From Candidatus Moraniibacteriota bacterium (GTDB lineage Bacteria; Patescibacteriota; Minisyncoccia; Moranbacterales; GCA-2747515), in assembly GCA_029938745.1 (NCBI GenBank), contig JAOZUJ010000015.1:1-16751 (forward strand): a stretch of 16,751 nucleotides of DNA, read 5' to 3'. The notes under the pieces were generated by a model, which saw only the letters and a list, made by a program, of their open reading frames with translations, was not told the DNA's origin and searched no databases. Numbering within the stretch: position 1 is the stretch's first letter; each line of letters starts with the position of its first letter. Made by a program: the position numbers and the translations under genes. Positions 7,526 to 13,849 of the stretch are shown piece by piece.

Positions 7526-7529
7526 AACA
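7521..7529 (-). promoter_or_regulatory. Extended -10 promoter of the glycosyltransferase-flippase unit
   Basis: On the minus strand TGT-TAGTAT, with TAGTAT covering 7521-7526. Expected start about 7514, giving a 22-nt leader to the GT4 ATG. It shares five base pairs with the plus-strand -10, so only one direction could be occupied at a time. Confidence 0.5.
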
Positions 7530-7553
7530 AAAGATAACTAATTGTACCACAAC

Positions 7554-8921
7554 ATGAAAGATACAAACCTCTCTATTTTATCAAAAAAAGCAACAGGCCT
7601 ATTTCTTATTATTGGTATTTGCATAATCTTTATTATGCATACTATTTTTATGCCACCATTTCTGACAACGATTGGCATGCTGTTGCTACTTCTTATTATA
7701 GCACTATTTCTTCATAGACCGCTATGGGGTTTCCTGACTCTGATTGTTTTGCGCACATCAGTTGATTTTTTTTCATCTCATTTTTCCCTACACGTGACAG
7801 AAACTCTCGCACTTAACATTGCATCAATTCTTGCAATCACTCTTATTGCTACATCATCCATTCTGCTCATTGTGTACCGCAAAGATATTTTACGCATACC
7901 TCTACTACTGCCATTTATTCTTTTGATCATATACACAGCAATTAGTTATTTTTATTCCATTGATAAAGTATCAACTTTTCAAGAAACTCTCCGACTACTC
8001 AGTATTTTTATGTCATTTAGCGCCGCGTATATCCTTTGTATTAAAATACCAACAGCCCGTACAACAATTATTGCGACAATACTTCTTGCATCAATACTTC
8101 CACTATCATTTGCGCTTTTTCAACTTGTTAGTGGTACGGGATTTAGTGATAATATTGGCACTGACGGTCGCCTCTTTGGCACATTCAAACATCCAAATGC
8201 CTTTGCATCATTTCTCATTATCATCATCGCCGTTCTCACATATCGTGTTTTTGCATTACATCAAGCAAATACCAATACCAATCTCACAAAAATTCTACTC
8301 TTTTTCACAATTGCAGTTCTCCTTCTTACATTTAGTCGTGGTGGATGGTTTGCACTGATTATTTTCTTTACCATCTTTAGCTTACTGCGTGCACCAAAAT
8401 TACTTTTTGTGACAGTCGGTATGGTCGTTGTGCTCTTCTTTACTTCTCAAACTGTTCATGATCGTATTGAAGATATTTATAACCCACCTGCTGACAGTTC
8501 AATTCGTTGGAGAGTTCAACAGTGGAAAAATGCCGTTGCTGCATGGCGACTTTCTCCAATTTATGGTTACGGTGCTGGCACAGAAATTGCAATCCATGAG
8601 CAAGAACAAGGATTCTATGCCGGAAATCCATATACACACAATGACTTCGTAAAATCATTACAAGAAACTGGCATCATTGGACTTTCTTTATTTGTCTTTT
8701 TGTTGGGCATGACACTTACGCTTCTCATCAAAAAATACAGATACCTCGACGCTGGAAATAAAAAACTTTTTGTGCTTATTGTCATTATTCTCTTTGTTGC
8801 AGAAATTGGTTTTGGTATGAGTTCAAACATTTGGCGCTCTACTGCAGTGCAATGGCTCTTGTGGACATTGGTTGCCTGTGCACTATCCATCGAAGCACAT
8901 AAAAATATGAAATTATTATAA
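7554..8921 (+). CDS. O-antigen ligase/polymerase family membrane protein (Wzy_C)
   Basis: A 455-aa polytopic protein with about 11-12 hydrophobic helices. It carries the hallmarks of the Wzy_C (O-antigen ligase/polymerase) family: GTFKHPNAFASF (about 209-220), LTFSRGGWFAL (about 258-268), the extracytoplasmic stretch with IRWRVQQWKNAVAAW and GYGAGTE, and the late YTHNDFVKSLQETGIIGL motif with its conserved His (about 362). Family members polymerise or ligate lipid-linked glycans outside the membrane. I chose the ATG at 7554; a TTG at 7542 would add four residues. It diverges from the GT4-flippase pair, so the three likely build one surface glycan. Whether it is polymerase or ligase is undecided. 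Confidence 0.88.
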   Translation: MKDTNLSILSKKATGLFLIIGICIIFIMHTIFMPPFLTTIGMLLLLLIIALFLHRPLWGFLTLIVLRTSVDFFSSHFSLHVTETLALNIASILAITLIATSSILLIVYRKDILRIPLLLPFILLIIYTAISYFYSIDKVSTFQETLRLLSIFMSFSAAYILCIKIPTARTTIIATILLASILPLSFALFQLVSGTGFSDNIGTDGRLFGTFKHPNAFASFLIIIIAVLTYRVFALHQANTNTNLTKILLFFTIAVLLLTFSRGGWFALIIFFTIFSLLRAPKLLFVTVGMVVVLFFTSQTVHDRIEDIYNPPADSSIRWRVQQWKNAVAAWRLSPIYGYGAGTEIAIHEQEQGFYAGNPYTHNDFVKSLQETGIIGLSLFVFLLGMTLTLLIKKYRYLDAGNKKLFVLIVIILFVAEIGFGMSSNIWRSTAVQWLLWTLVACALSIEAHKNMKLL

Positions 8922-8938
8922 TACAAAACTTATTTATG

Positions 8939-8977
8939 TGTCATTTCGACTGTAGCGAAGCGGAATGGAGAAATCTC
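8939..8977 (-). repeat. Dispersed 39-40 bp repeat, copy A (inverted relative to copy B)
   Basis: The copy opens with TGTCATTTCGACTGTAGCG and closes with GAGAAATCTC. Read against the reverse complement of copy B it matches at both ends, TGTCAT(T/C)TCGA and GAGA(A/G)ATCTC, with scattered changes between. Together A and B can fold into one long imperfect hairpin with a 34-nt loop in the 3' region of the Wzy-like gene. Confidence 0.8.
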
Positions 8978-9011
8978 CAAACTCACAGCTTTATAATATT
9001 ATTACAGCATT

Positions 9012-9051
9012 GAGATCTCTCGACTTCGTTACCACTACGCTCGAGATGACA
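9012..9051 (+). repeat. Dispersed 39-40 bp repeat, copy B
   Basis: It opens with GAGATCTCTCGACTTCG and closes with CTACGCTCGAGATGACA. It is inverted relative to copy A (8939-8977) and highly similar to the reverse complement of copy C (2778-2816). Motifs of this type (a TCATT-CGAG...GAAATCTC pattern) are, to my recollection, scattered through intergenic regions of many unrelated bacteria. Confidence 0.8.
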
Positions 9052-9107
9052 ATTTTTAAAAGGTTTTTTAAGAAGTCTACTAATTTCATATATCATCGAA
9101 TCTTTTG

Positions 9108-9131
9108 GGTACCTTTAAAGGTACCTTTTTT
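9108..9131 (+). terminator. Intrinsic terminator of the Wzy-like gene
   Basis: GGTACCTTTAAAGGTACC (9108-9125) is a perfect 18-bp palindrome followed by six T. It can fold as a 7-bp stem with a TTAA loop. The T-run on the plus side only fits termination of the upstream plus-strand gene, about 187 nt after its stop. Confidence 0.8.
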
Positions 9132-9148
9132 ATATGTCGAATCTGTAC

Positions 9149-9673
9149 CTACAAATCTTCAAGTTCTGATTGTAGAAGTTCGTAATTTTCCAATATCATA
9201 TTTTTTTTATTTTTGGTAAGATATCCATCAAAAAGTCCCTGCTCTGTTGCACGTACAAAACGCTCCACAAAAAGCGGTGTATTCCGTGTCTGATTAAAAT
9301 ACGAGACGATTTCATCATTTGGCGTAAAAAAGAAATGTACTGTTGTGTCTTCTTGATAAAAACCAGTTCGTCGTGAGATGTTGAGAGATATCTCTTCCAT
9401 GTTGCGCAACTGTTTTGCAACAATTTCTTTTTCATCTTCTGAGAGAACACGTTTTTGTATTATTTGTACGTATTCATCAATATCCGCCACTGCACGATGT
9501 AATCGTTGAATTTCAGATTGCATTTTCCCATAATGATCAGCCTGCTCTATGACAATTAATTCTGCCACATAATCAGTGCCCTTCTGACACGTCAGTGCAA
9601 CAATAACTGCAGTTGTGCAAAATGCAACAATTGTAATTGCAATCAAAGTAATTTTTTTCATTTTTATTTTCAT
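9149..9673 (-). CDS. Exported or membrane-anchored protein, helical, unknown function
   Basis: A 174-aa protein with a Lys-rich N-terminus and one hydrophobic helix (about residues 7-28, ending in LTC). It would be a signal anchor or signal peptide; the residue before Cys is Thr, so this is not a good lipobox. The rest is charged and helical, with a likely coiled-coil from about ADHYGKMQSEIQRLHRAV through KQLRNMEEISL (about 45-100), then a mixed region. It ends in TAG. A perfect extended -10 (TGGTATAAT) lies so close that transcription should begin at or within a base of the ATG (see promoter entry). ATG at 9661 (codon 5) is an alternative. A 46-bp perfect palindrome sits just upstream. No family recognised. 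Confidence 0.75.
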   Translation of the reverse strand: MKIKMKKITLIAITIVAFCTTAVIVALTCQKGTDYVAELIVIEQADHYGKMQSEIQRLHRAVADIDEYVQIIQKRVLSEDEKEIVAKQLRNMEEISLNISRRTGFYQEDTTVHFFFTPNDEIVSYFNQTRNTPLFVERFVRATEQGLFDGYLTKNKKNMILENYELLQSELEDL

Positions 9674-9679
9674 AAATGT

Positions 9680-9688
9680 ATTATACCA
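9680..9688 (-). promoter_or_regulatory. Extended -10 promoter giving a probably leaderless transcript
   Basis: On the minus strand TGG-TATAAT, then six bases, then ATG. Counting seven bases from the -10 end puts the start at 9673, the A of the ATG. The -35 position (9703-9708) reads TTTCTT, a poor match. If translation begins at codon 5, the leader is 12 nt. Confidence 0.65.
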
Positions 9689-9712
9689 AATTTTTATAAA
9701 AAAAGAAAAATT

Positions 9713-9758
9713 TTACAAGGTAACGTTAGGGTAACGTTACCCTAACGTTACCTTGTAA
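9713..9758. repeat. 46-bp perfect palindrome with three TAACGTTA units
   Basis: The left arm 9713-9735 (TTACAAGGTAACG... to ...GGGTAAC) is the exact reverse complement of the right arm 9736-9758 (GTTACCC... to ...CCTTGTAA), with no spacer. It contains TAACGTTA at 9721-9728, 9732-9739 and 9743-9750, an exact 11-bp period. It lies between a terminator (9764-9800) and the -10 of the 9673 gene, so it could be an operator array, a second terminator or a processing hairpin. Confidence 0.95.
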
Positions 9759-9763
9759 CAAAG

Positions 9764-9800
9764 AAAAAAACCGTGTGTCGTATTATATACAACACACGGT
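9764..9800 (-). terminator. Intrinsic terminator of the three-gene exported operon
   Basis: On the minus strand ACCGTGTGT (pairing positions 9792-9800) and ACACACGGT (9770-9778) form a 9-bp GC-containing stem with a 13-nt loop, followed by a T7 run (9770 down to 9764). It starts 15 nt after the stop of the gene ending at 9815. Confidence 0.85.
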
Positions 9801-9814
9801 CAAAGGTTATTCTT

Positions 9815-10795
9815 TTACTGCACAAATGCTTGTTCAATCTCAGCGCGCTCGTTCAGAGAAACATATGTCTCCGTCTGAGCGGCCCAAATGGCACGGATGG
9901 TATTATCCACCTTCCACGTCCCGATGAAATCATAGAGACGTGAGCCATTGGATTCAAACATCCAACGCGGATTGAACAGTTTGATGTCAAACATCTCCTG
10001 TCCGTATCCTGCTAGTTTGAATCCAAGGCCACCCTGGATAAATCCAGAATCTTTGCCCCAGATATAACCCGGCATGATATTTGCCGTTGGCGTAATACGC
10101 CAAGTATCACTACAACCCAGATACCAATCATAGATATCCATCTGAGCCCAGGCAGTAAATCGCTTGTTGTCATAGGCGTAATCATCACCTCTTCCATCTG
10201 TATCAATATACGATACATTGAACGGATGGTTATATCGTGCACCGATTTCCCAGTGTGGCATCCACAGTTCTCCTACAGCACGACGCTTGTCGTTGCTATA
10301 CTTTCCGCGGAAATCCCACAGCATTTCATCTTGATGCGAGCGAAAATCCTTCTTTGGCACCCATCCATCAGTTTCCTGATGAAGCAAGCCAATTTCCAAC
10401 TCACTTTCGCTGGCGTTGCTGTGATGATAAACCCCAGACACACCGCCACCATAAATCGTATAGTCATAATATGACCAACGATCTTTTGACTGCTTGTATG
10501 TATTGGATTCTCCATCGGTATAGGTGAAATAGCCACCCACATCAACCTTGCCAATACGCAACGGGCGAACCCGTGCTTTTACATTGACAAAGTGACCGTG
10601 ACGTTCCTTGTCTTCGCCATTAAACGGCTTGAAGTGACCATAGGTCACATTCAAAGTATCCACGGACTGAAGTCCGCGCAATTTAATCGCACACGCCTTC
10701 TTTTCTACCGGCTGCTGCTCGACAACAACCTCTTGTGCAGATGCAACACCACTCACACACAACATGCAAGCAATAACAAACAATATCCGCTTCAT
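9815..10795 (-). CDS. Exported beta-strand-rich, Trp-rich protein (beta-barrel-like), unknown
   Basis: A 326-aa protein with a textbook Sec signal peptide: basic MKR, hydrophobic core, then GVASAQE with likely cleavage after ASA (residue 20). The mature part is rich in Trp, Tyr, Gly and Asp and alternates polar and nonpolar residues in short strands (for example KVDVGGYFTYTDGES, WEIGARYNHPFNVSYIDTDG and IMPGYIWGKDSGFIQGGLGF). This resembles outer-membrane barrels or beta-sandwich secreted proteins. The C-terminus is FVQ, not the usual terminal aromatic residue of outer-membrane proteins. It has a strong SD (GGGAGGAAGG before ATG) and starts one base after the previous stop. Three 60-bp rows I counted have 43-48% G+C, more than the surroundings, suggesting transfer. 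No family recognised. Confidence 0.8.
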   Translation of the reverse strand: MKRILFVIACMLCVSGVASAQEVVVEQQPVEKKACAIKLRGLQSVDTLNVTYGHFKPFNGEDKERHGHFVNVKARVRPLRIGKVDVGGYFTYTDGESNTYKQSKDRWSYYDYTIYGGGVSGVYHHSNASESELEIGLLHQETDGWVPKKDFRSHQDEMLWDFRGKYSNDKRRAVGELWMPHWEIGARYNHPFNVSYIDTDGRGDDYAYDNKRFTAWAQMDIYDWYLGCSDTWRITPTANIMPGYIWGKDSGFIQGGLGFKLAGYGQEMFDIKLFNPRWMFESNGSRLYDFIGTWKVDNTIRAIWAAQTETYVSLNERAEIEQAFVQ

Positions 10796-10796
10796 C

Positions 10797-11369
10797 TTAC
10801 CTTCCTCCCGTTTGTTCTTGATATATTGCCATCAATTCCCATGTACTGGAAATTGCTGTAGCATCAAGATTATTTTGTTTAGTAGATTCTGCCTTCACAA
10901 CTTCTGGCACTTGTTCTGATGACGTGTCCACAGTTTCGGATAACATTTGCTCACCAATATATTCTGGTGGCATTGTCTCCTTATTTTGCGGCTCTGTCAT
11001 TTTATCGATAGACTGCATTTGTAACGCCGTGCACTGTTTCAACACAGCAACATTGCGTACAATTGCACCACTTTCATCCATGAACAATGCAAATGCCGTA
11101 ACCGGCACTGTACTGCTCATAGGTGTGATAAGGCGTATCCACTGTTTCATACTAGCGTTATATCCAAGGATATCACCACTAACACGATACTGGACCACTT
11201 CACCATCAATAGTTCCACATTTCCATGCATTACTATCAGATGATTGCAATAGAGAATTTTGCGATGTCTCATAAAATCCAAGACGATTCAAAATCTCCTG
11301 CGTCACGTTCGCACCATAGACAAGCCGTGGCACAGTCAACAACAAAAATACAAGAAATATTTTGTTCAT
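10797..11369 (-). CDS. Secreted protein with signal peptide, unknown function
   Basis: A 190-aa protein with a Sec signal peptide: MNKIF, a hydrophobic core LVFLLLTVPRLV, and probable cleavage after YGA (residue 20). The mature region starts ANVTQEILNRLGFYE. It contains two Cys (in WKCGTIDGE and LKQCTALQ) that might pair, and its C-terminal third is polar and low in hydrophobic residues, probably flexible. The ATG directly abuts the TAA of the upstream lipoprotein gene, and GGAGG lies seven nt before it, so translation is probably coupled. The downstream beta-rich gene begins one base after its stop. The three genes presumably act together at the cell surface; the activity is unknown. Confidence 0.8.
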   Translation of the reverse strand: MNKIFLVFLLLTVPRLVYGANVTQEILNRLGFYETSQNSLLQSSDSNAWKCGTIDGEVVQYRVSGDILGYNASMKQWIRLITPMSSTVPVTAFALFMDESGAIVRNVAVLKQCTALQMQSIDKMTEPQNKETMPPEYIGEQMLSETVDTSSEQVPEVVKAESTKQNNLDATAISSTWELMAIYQEQTGGR

Positions 11370-12392
11370 TTAATTTCCTCCAGATAAACGCTTTATATGT
11401 TCCTGTTGATACAATCCAAACATGAAAGCTAATTGTTCTGACATATCCCTTCTCTGACATGTTCCACGTGCAACGCACGCGTTCCACGTATTGTCAAAAA
11501 AAGCAGCAATACCACCATCGATTAAACTCGATGCAGCACCAAATGCCATTACCTCTGGCGTTCCAATAGGCACTCGCACGTGTGCGAGGAATCTCTGCCA
11601 CGGCGTGATCATCGGATTTTTTGCTAACAACAGTTCCATATCTTCTTCAGACATGTAACTTGCCACAATTTCGCCATTAGGTAATTTCAGCGCTTCACCC
11701 ATTTCTGAGAGAAGTTTTTCACGAAAAGCTTCCCATTGTGGGTTACCTTCCGCAATCTGAATTTCCTGTACATCATCAGCAGTAGACGTAAATCCGAAAC
11801 CTTCAATACGCCCTTTCCACGTCTGATTGACCATATAGATTGATTTTCCGATTTCTCGCATCAGCTCTGTGCGATACTCAAAATCATCTTCGAACTTTAT
11901 AAAATCATACGTCTCGTCATCGACGATCGTATAATCATAACCCGGAACGGCTCCGATTGGCGATGCAATCCATACACCACCATCTTTATTTACCAGAGCA
12001 AATACATAATCTCCTTTGGTAAATTTTTCTTTTGTCCCAAGTATTCCACACTGCATAGGAATCACTGCCCATGGATTTGCTGAAAATGCCTGTGACGGCA
12101 CTGTGTAGCAAAAACCACTCACAATTGATGCTTCCTCACTTGAAAGTGAGACACCAATAAGTGGCCATACGCCACGTACACCACTATCAACTTCTACAAG
12201 AAATCGCGGTGGCAATACGCCAGTAAATGCAACAATTGTACCCCCATCAACCTCAAGTTGATCAGGATGTTCAATTGTCACTCCTTGCTCAGGTTGCACC
12301 AAAGCAAAACTCGGTGTTGTACGCTGTGCACAACCACCAAGTAATAAAGTGCTACCTAATGCAATAACAATAAACAAATATACAGTTCTCAT
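11370..12392 (-). CDS. Lipoprotein, unknown function
   Basis: A 340-aa protein with a lipoprotein signal peptide: MRTVY, hydrophobic LFIVIALGSTLLL, then the lipobox LGGC with C21 as the lipidated residue. The mature part begins with a flexible AQRTTPSF linker and a beta-rich domain (about 30-160: EVDGGTIVAFTGVLPPRFLVEV and similar strands). A helical C-terminal half follows (about 170-340) and ends with a CVARGTCQRRDMSEQ Cys pair. It is the first gene of the three-gene operon. It has a strong SD (GGAGG seven nt upstream of the ATG), unlike nearly all other genes here. The promoter is at 12532-12560, with a leader of about 130 nt. No family recognised. Confidence 0.82.
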   Translation of the reverse strand: MRTVYLFIVIALGSTLLLGGCAQRTTPSFALVQPEQGVTIEHPDQLEVDGGTIVAFTGVLPPRFLVEVDSGVRGVWPLIGVSLSSEEASIVSGFCYTVPSQAFSANPWAVIPMQCGILGTKEKFTKGDYVFALVNKDGGVWIASPIGAVPGYDYTIVDDETYDFIKFEDDFEYRTELMREIGKSIYMVNQTWKGRIEGFGFTSTADDVQEIQIAEGNPQWEAFREKLLSEMGEALKLPNGEIVASYMSEEDMELLLAKNPMITPWQRFLAHVRVPIGTPEVMAFGAASSLIDGGIAAFFDNTWNACVARGTCQRRDMSEQLAFMFGLYQQEHIKRLSGGN

Positions 12393-12460
12393 GTTTGCCT
12401 CCTACAGCTAACATTAATTAAGTTGTAAAAGAAATACCTTAACAATCAATAAAGATTGCA

Positions 12461-12491
12461 CAAAAATACACGAAATATTCTTGTATTTTTG
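12461..12491 (-). promoter_or_regulatory. Leader hairpin of the lipoprotein operon, possible attenuator
   Basis: CAAAAATACA (12461-12470) and TGTATTTTTG (12482-12491) form a 10-bp perfect stem with an 11-nt loop. In the minus-strand mRNA it lies about 70-100 nt before the lipoprotein ATG and its 3' arm is T-rich. A second small hairpin (CAATC/GATTG) follows at 12443-12458. Whether it terminates, shields or stabilises the mRNA cannot be told. Confidence 0.5.
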
Positions 12492-12531
12492 CTCAAAACC
12501 TCTATTTTTCATCACAAATTTTTAACCGTTA

Positions 12532-12560
12532 ACTATACTATACATTCGACAAAAAGTCAA
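12532..12560 (-). promoter_or_regulatory. Promoter of the three-gene exported operon
   Basis: On the minus strand TTGACT (12555-12560), exactly 17 bp, then TATAGT (12532-12537). Expected start about 12525. The inverted repeat TTAAC-C-GTTAA (12522-12532) covers the start site, an ideal position for a repressor. Confidence 0.7.
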
Positions 12561-12591
12561 TACCCTGATTCTCTCACAGTGTTTTGGATGC

Positions 12592-12620
12592 TTGACAATT
12601 TGTTAAAAATGTGCTATAGT
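12592..12620 (+). promoter_or_regulatory. Consensus promoter of the candidate small RNA
   Basis: TTGACA (12592-12597, perfect), exactly 17 bp, then TATAGT (12615-12620), with TG at 12612-12613 giving an extended -10. It is among the strongest promoters in the window, yet no open reading frame of note follows on the plus strand. Confidence 0.75.
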
Positions 12621-12625
12621 TAAGC

Positions 12626-12701
12626 ATCGTACCTATTCTAGTGATTTTGACCAAAATTACAAAAAACCGTTGATAATATATGCTATTATCAACGGTTTTT
12701 G
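12626..12701 (+). ncRNA. Candidate small RNA, about 75 nt
   Basis: The start is inferred seven bases after the -10 (12592-12620 promoter) and the end is the U-run of the terminator at 12661-12701. The 5' stem-loop is GTGATTTT/AAAATTAC with a GACC loop (12641-12660; one G-U pair), and the 3' stem-loop is the terminator hairpin of about 16 bp. The only reading frame inside is a 10-codon GTG-initiated one without SD. Alternatively the terminator exists mainly for the convergent gene ending at 12728 and the plus promoter merely fires into it. No known family is recognised. Confidence 0.5.
12661..12701. terminator. Strong bidirectional terminator
   Basis: Sixteen bases (AAAAACCGTTGATAAT, 12662-12677) pair with ATTATCAACGGTTTTT (12685-12700) around a 7-nt loop. 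An A-tract flanks the left arm and a T-tract ends the right, so it works for the plus-strand small RNA and for the minus-strand gene ending at 12728. Confidence 0.9.
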
Positions 12702-12727
12702 TGTCACTATATTAAAATACTACATTT

Positions 12728-13849
12728 TTATGCAAAATTCTTACTGATATATTTTACAAGCTTGCTTCCATGCAATTCTTGCGTTGCTGCACCTATTCTT
12801 ATAAAGAATTCTTCTTTTTCCCCACTGCGCAAAAATACTGGTGATTTTGATCGAAAACAATCTATACGAAAAATATATTTATCTTCAATATCTACCAATT
12901 CTGTACTGATTGATGATGAAAATTGCTCACCAATATGCTGATTAAAAATATTTGTAAAATGTAATTGAAATTTATCATTATTGGCAAATTCATCTTCTAT
13001 GATCCCTGCCGCTTTTTGATCATCATCAACACCAATAAATAAAATTCCTCCTGTAGAATTGAGAAATGCACAAATCGTTTTAAAAGATGCATGCTCAATT
13101 TTTTTATCCCTTTTGTGTGTATGTAAATTCATCCTCAGTGTAGATTTGAACTCAACACTCTGCGTCTCACCACCAGCAATAATACCCATCGTATCATCTT
13201 TTGCGCTTTTGAGCACCGCTTGATGTGCCGGATTTGCACTAAAAAACTTATTTAACACACGTCCTACAATATTATCTATTCCGTACTGTAGATATTGATA
13301 TCCTGCAACAGCAATGATCATTGCACCAACAATCACACTGAGCAAAGTCCACAATTGACTTATTACATATCCATCATGCACGCCCCCACTCATCGCCAAT
13401 GTCTCAATAATATTCTCAAAAACAATCCACAAAAAACTGAATGTAATAGAAAATGTAAAAGAAAAAAGTGCAACAAAAAATGCAGATAATTTCAATGATG
13501 CTTTATGAAAATGATTCAGTGCATATACAAGCACAAAGGCGATAAGTCCAAATAATGCCCCACTAATAACATGTTTAATAATATCAAATCCCAATGCATG
13601 CGTACTTGCAAAACTCAATTCATCCAAAATAAATGAGATGCCAACAAAGAGGACAAGCGCAATTTCAATTTCTTTTGGATAGATGATCGAACTACGACGA
13701 AAGAAAAAACGTAATCCAAAAATTGCTACAATAGTTATGAGCGCAAGAAAAAACGTCACCCAACTTTCTTGTAAAAAAGCTGCTATAGTGACGCTAAAAA
13801 GAATAAAGTATAATGATAAATAAATGAGATTTTTTATTTTATCTGACAT
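12728..13849 (-). CDS. Membrane protein fused to a C-terminal Schlafen AlbA_2 domain
   Basis: A 373-aa protein. Residues 5-190 form about six membrane helices. The later ones, with DIIKHVISGALFGLIAF (89-105), FLWIVFENIIETL (139-151) and VGAMIIAVAGY (174-184), resemble YjdF/DUF2238-type membrane proteins, a weak impression. Residues about 222-370 form an AlbA_2 (Schlafen) domain: GGETQSVEFKSTL (226-238), FKTICAFLNSTGGILFIGVD (256-275) and FFIRIGAATQEL (348-359). AlbA_2 domains bind nucleic acid, and Schlafen relatives are RNases; here the domain would sit at the inner membrane face. The start ATG overlaps the previous stop (TAATG). Function unknown. No SD. Confidence 0.88.
   Translation of the reverse strand: MSDKIKNLIYLSLYFILFSVTIAAFLQESWVTFFLALITIVAIFGLRFFFRRSSIIYPKEIEIALVLFVGISFILDELSFASTHALGFDIIKHVISGALFGLIAFVLVYALNHFHKASLKLSAFFVALFSFTFSITFSFLWIVFENIIETLAMSGGVHDGYVISQLWTLLSVIVGAMIIAVAGYQYLQYGIDNIVGRVLNKFFSANPAHQAVLKSAKDDTMGIIAGGETQSVEFKSTLRMNLHTHKRDKKIEHASFKTICAFLNSTGGILFIGVDDDQKAAGIIEDEFANNDKFQLHFTNIFNQHIGEQFSSSISTELVDIEDKYIFRIDCFRSKSPVFLRSGEKEEFFIRIGAATQELHGSKLVKYISKNFA

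Larger units (their letters stand above)
12393..12725. other. Regulatory intergenic region with divergent promoters, structured leader and small RNA
   Basis: This gene-free stretch holds, from left to right: the SD and 133-nt leader of the minus-strand operon (to about 12525) with a hairpin at 12461-12491; an inverted repeat TTAACCGTTAA (12522-12532) at the operon start site; the operon promoter (12532-12560); a plus-strand promoter (12592-12620); and a short transcript ending in a strong bidirectional terminator (12661-12701). No protein-coding gene of convincing length is present. Confidence 0.7.

Noticed and set aside
8939..9051. An insertion sequence or complete MITE
   Set aside because: There is no transposase and I see no clear target-site duplication; I keep only the repeat call.
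9713..9758. Telomere-like TTAGGG/CCCTAA or a CRISPR-like array
   Set aside because: The short repeats lie inside one palindrome with no unique spacers, and the contig continues on both sides, so neither a telomere nor a CRISPR array fits.
12641..12673. A 10-codon GTG-initiated leader peptide inside the candidate small RNA
   Set aside because: It has no SD, a non-ATG start and no telling codon runs; chance is the simpler explanation.
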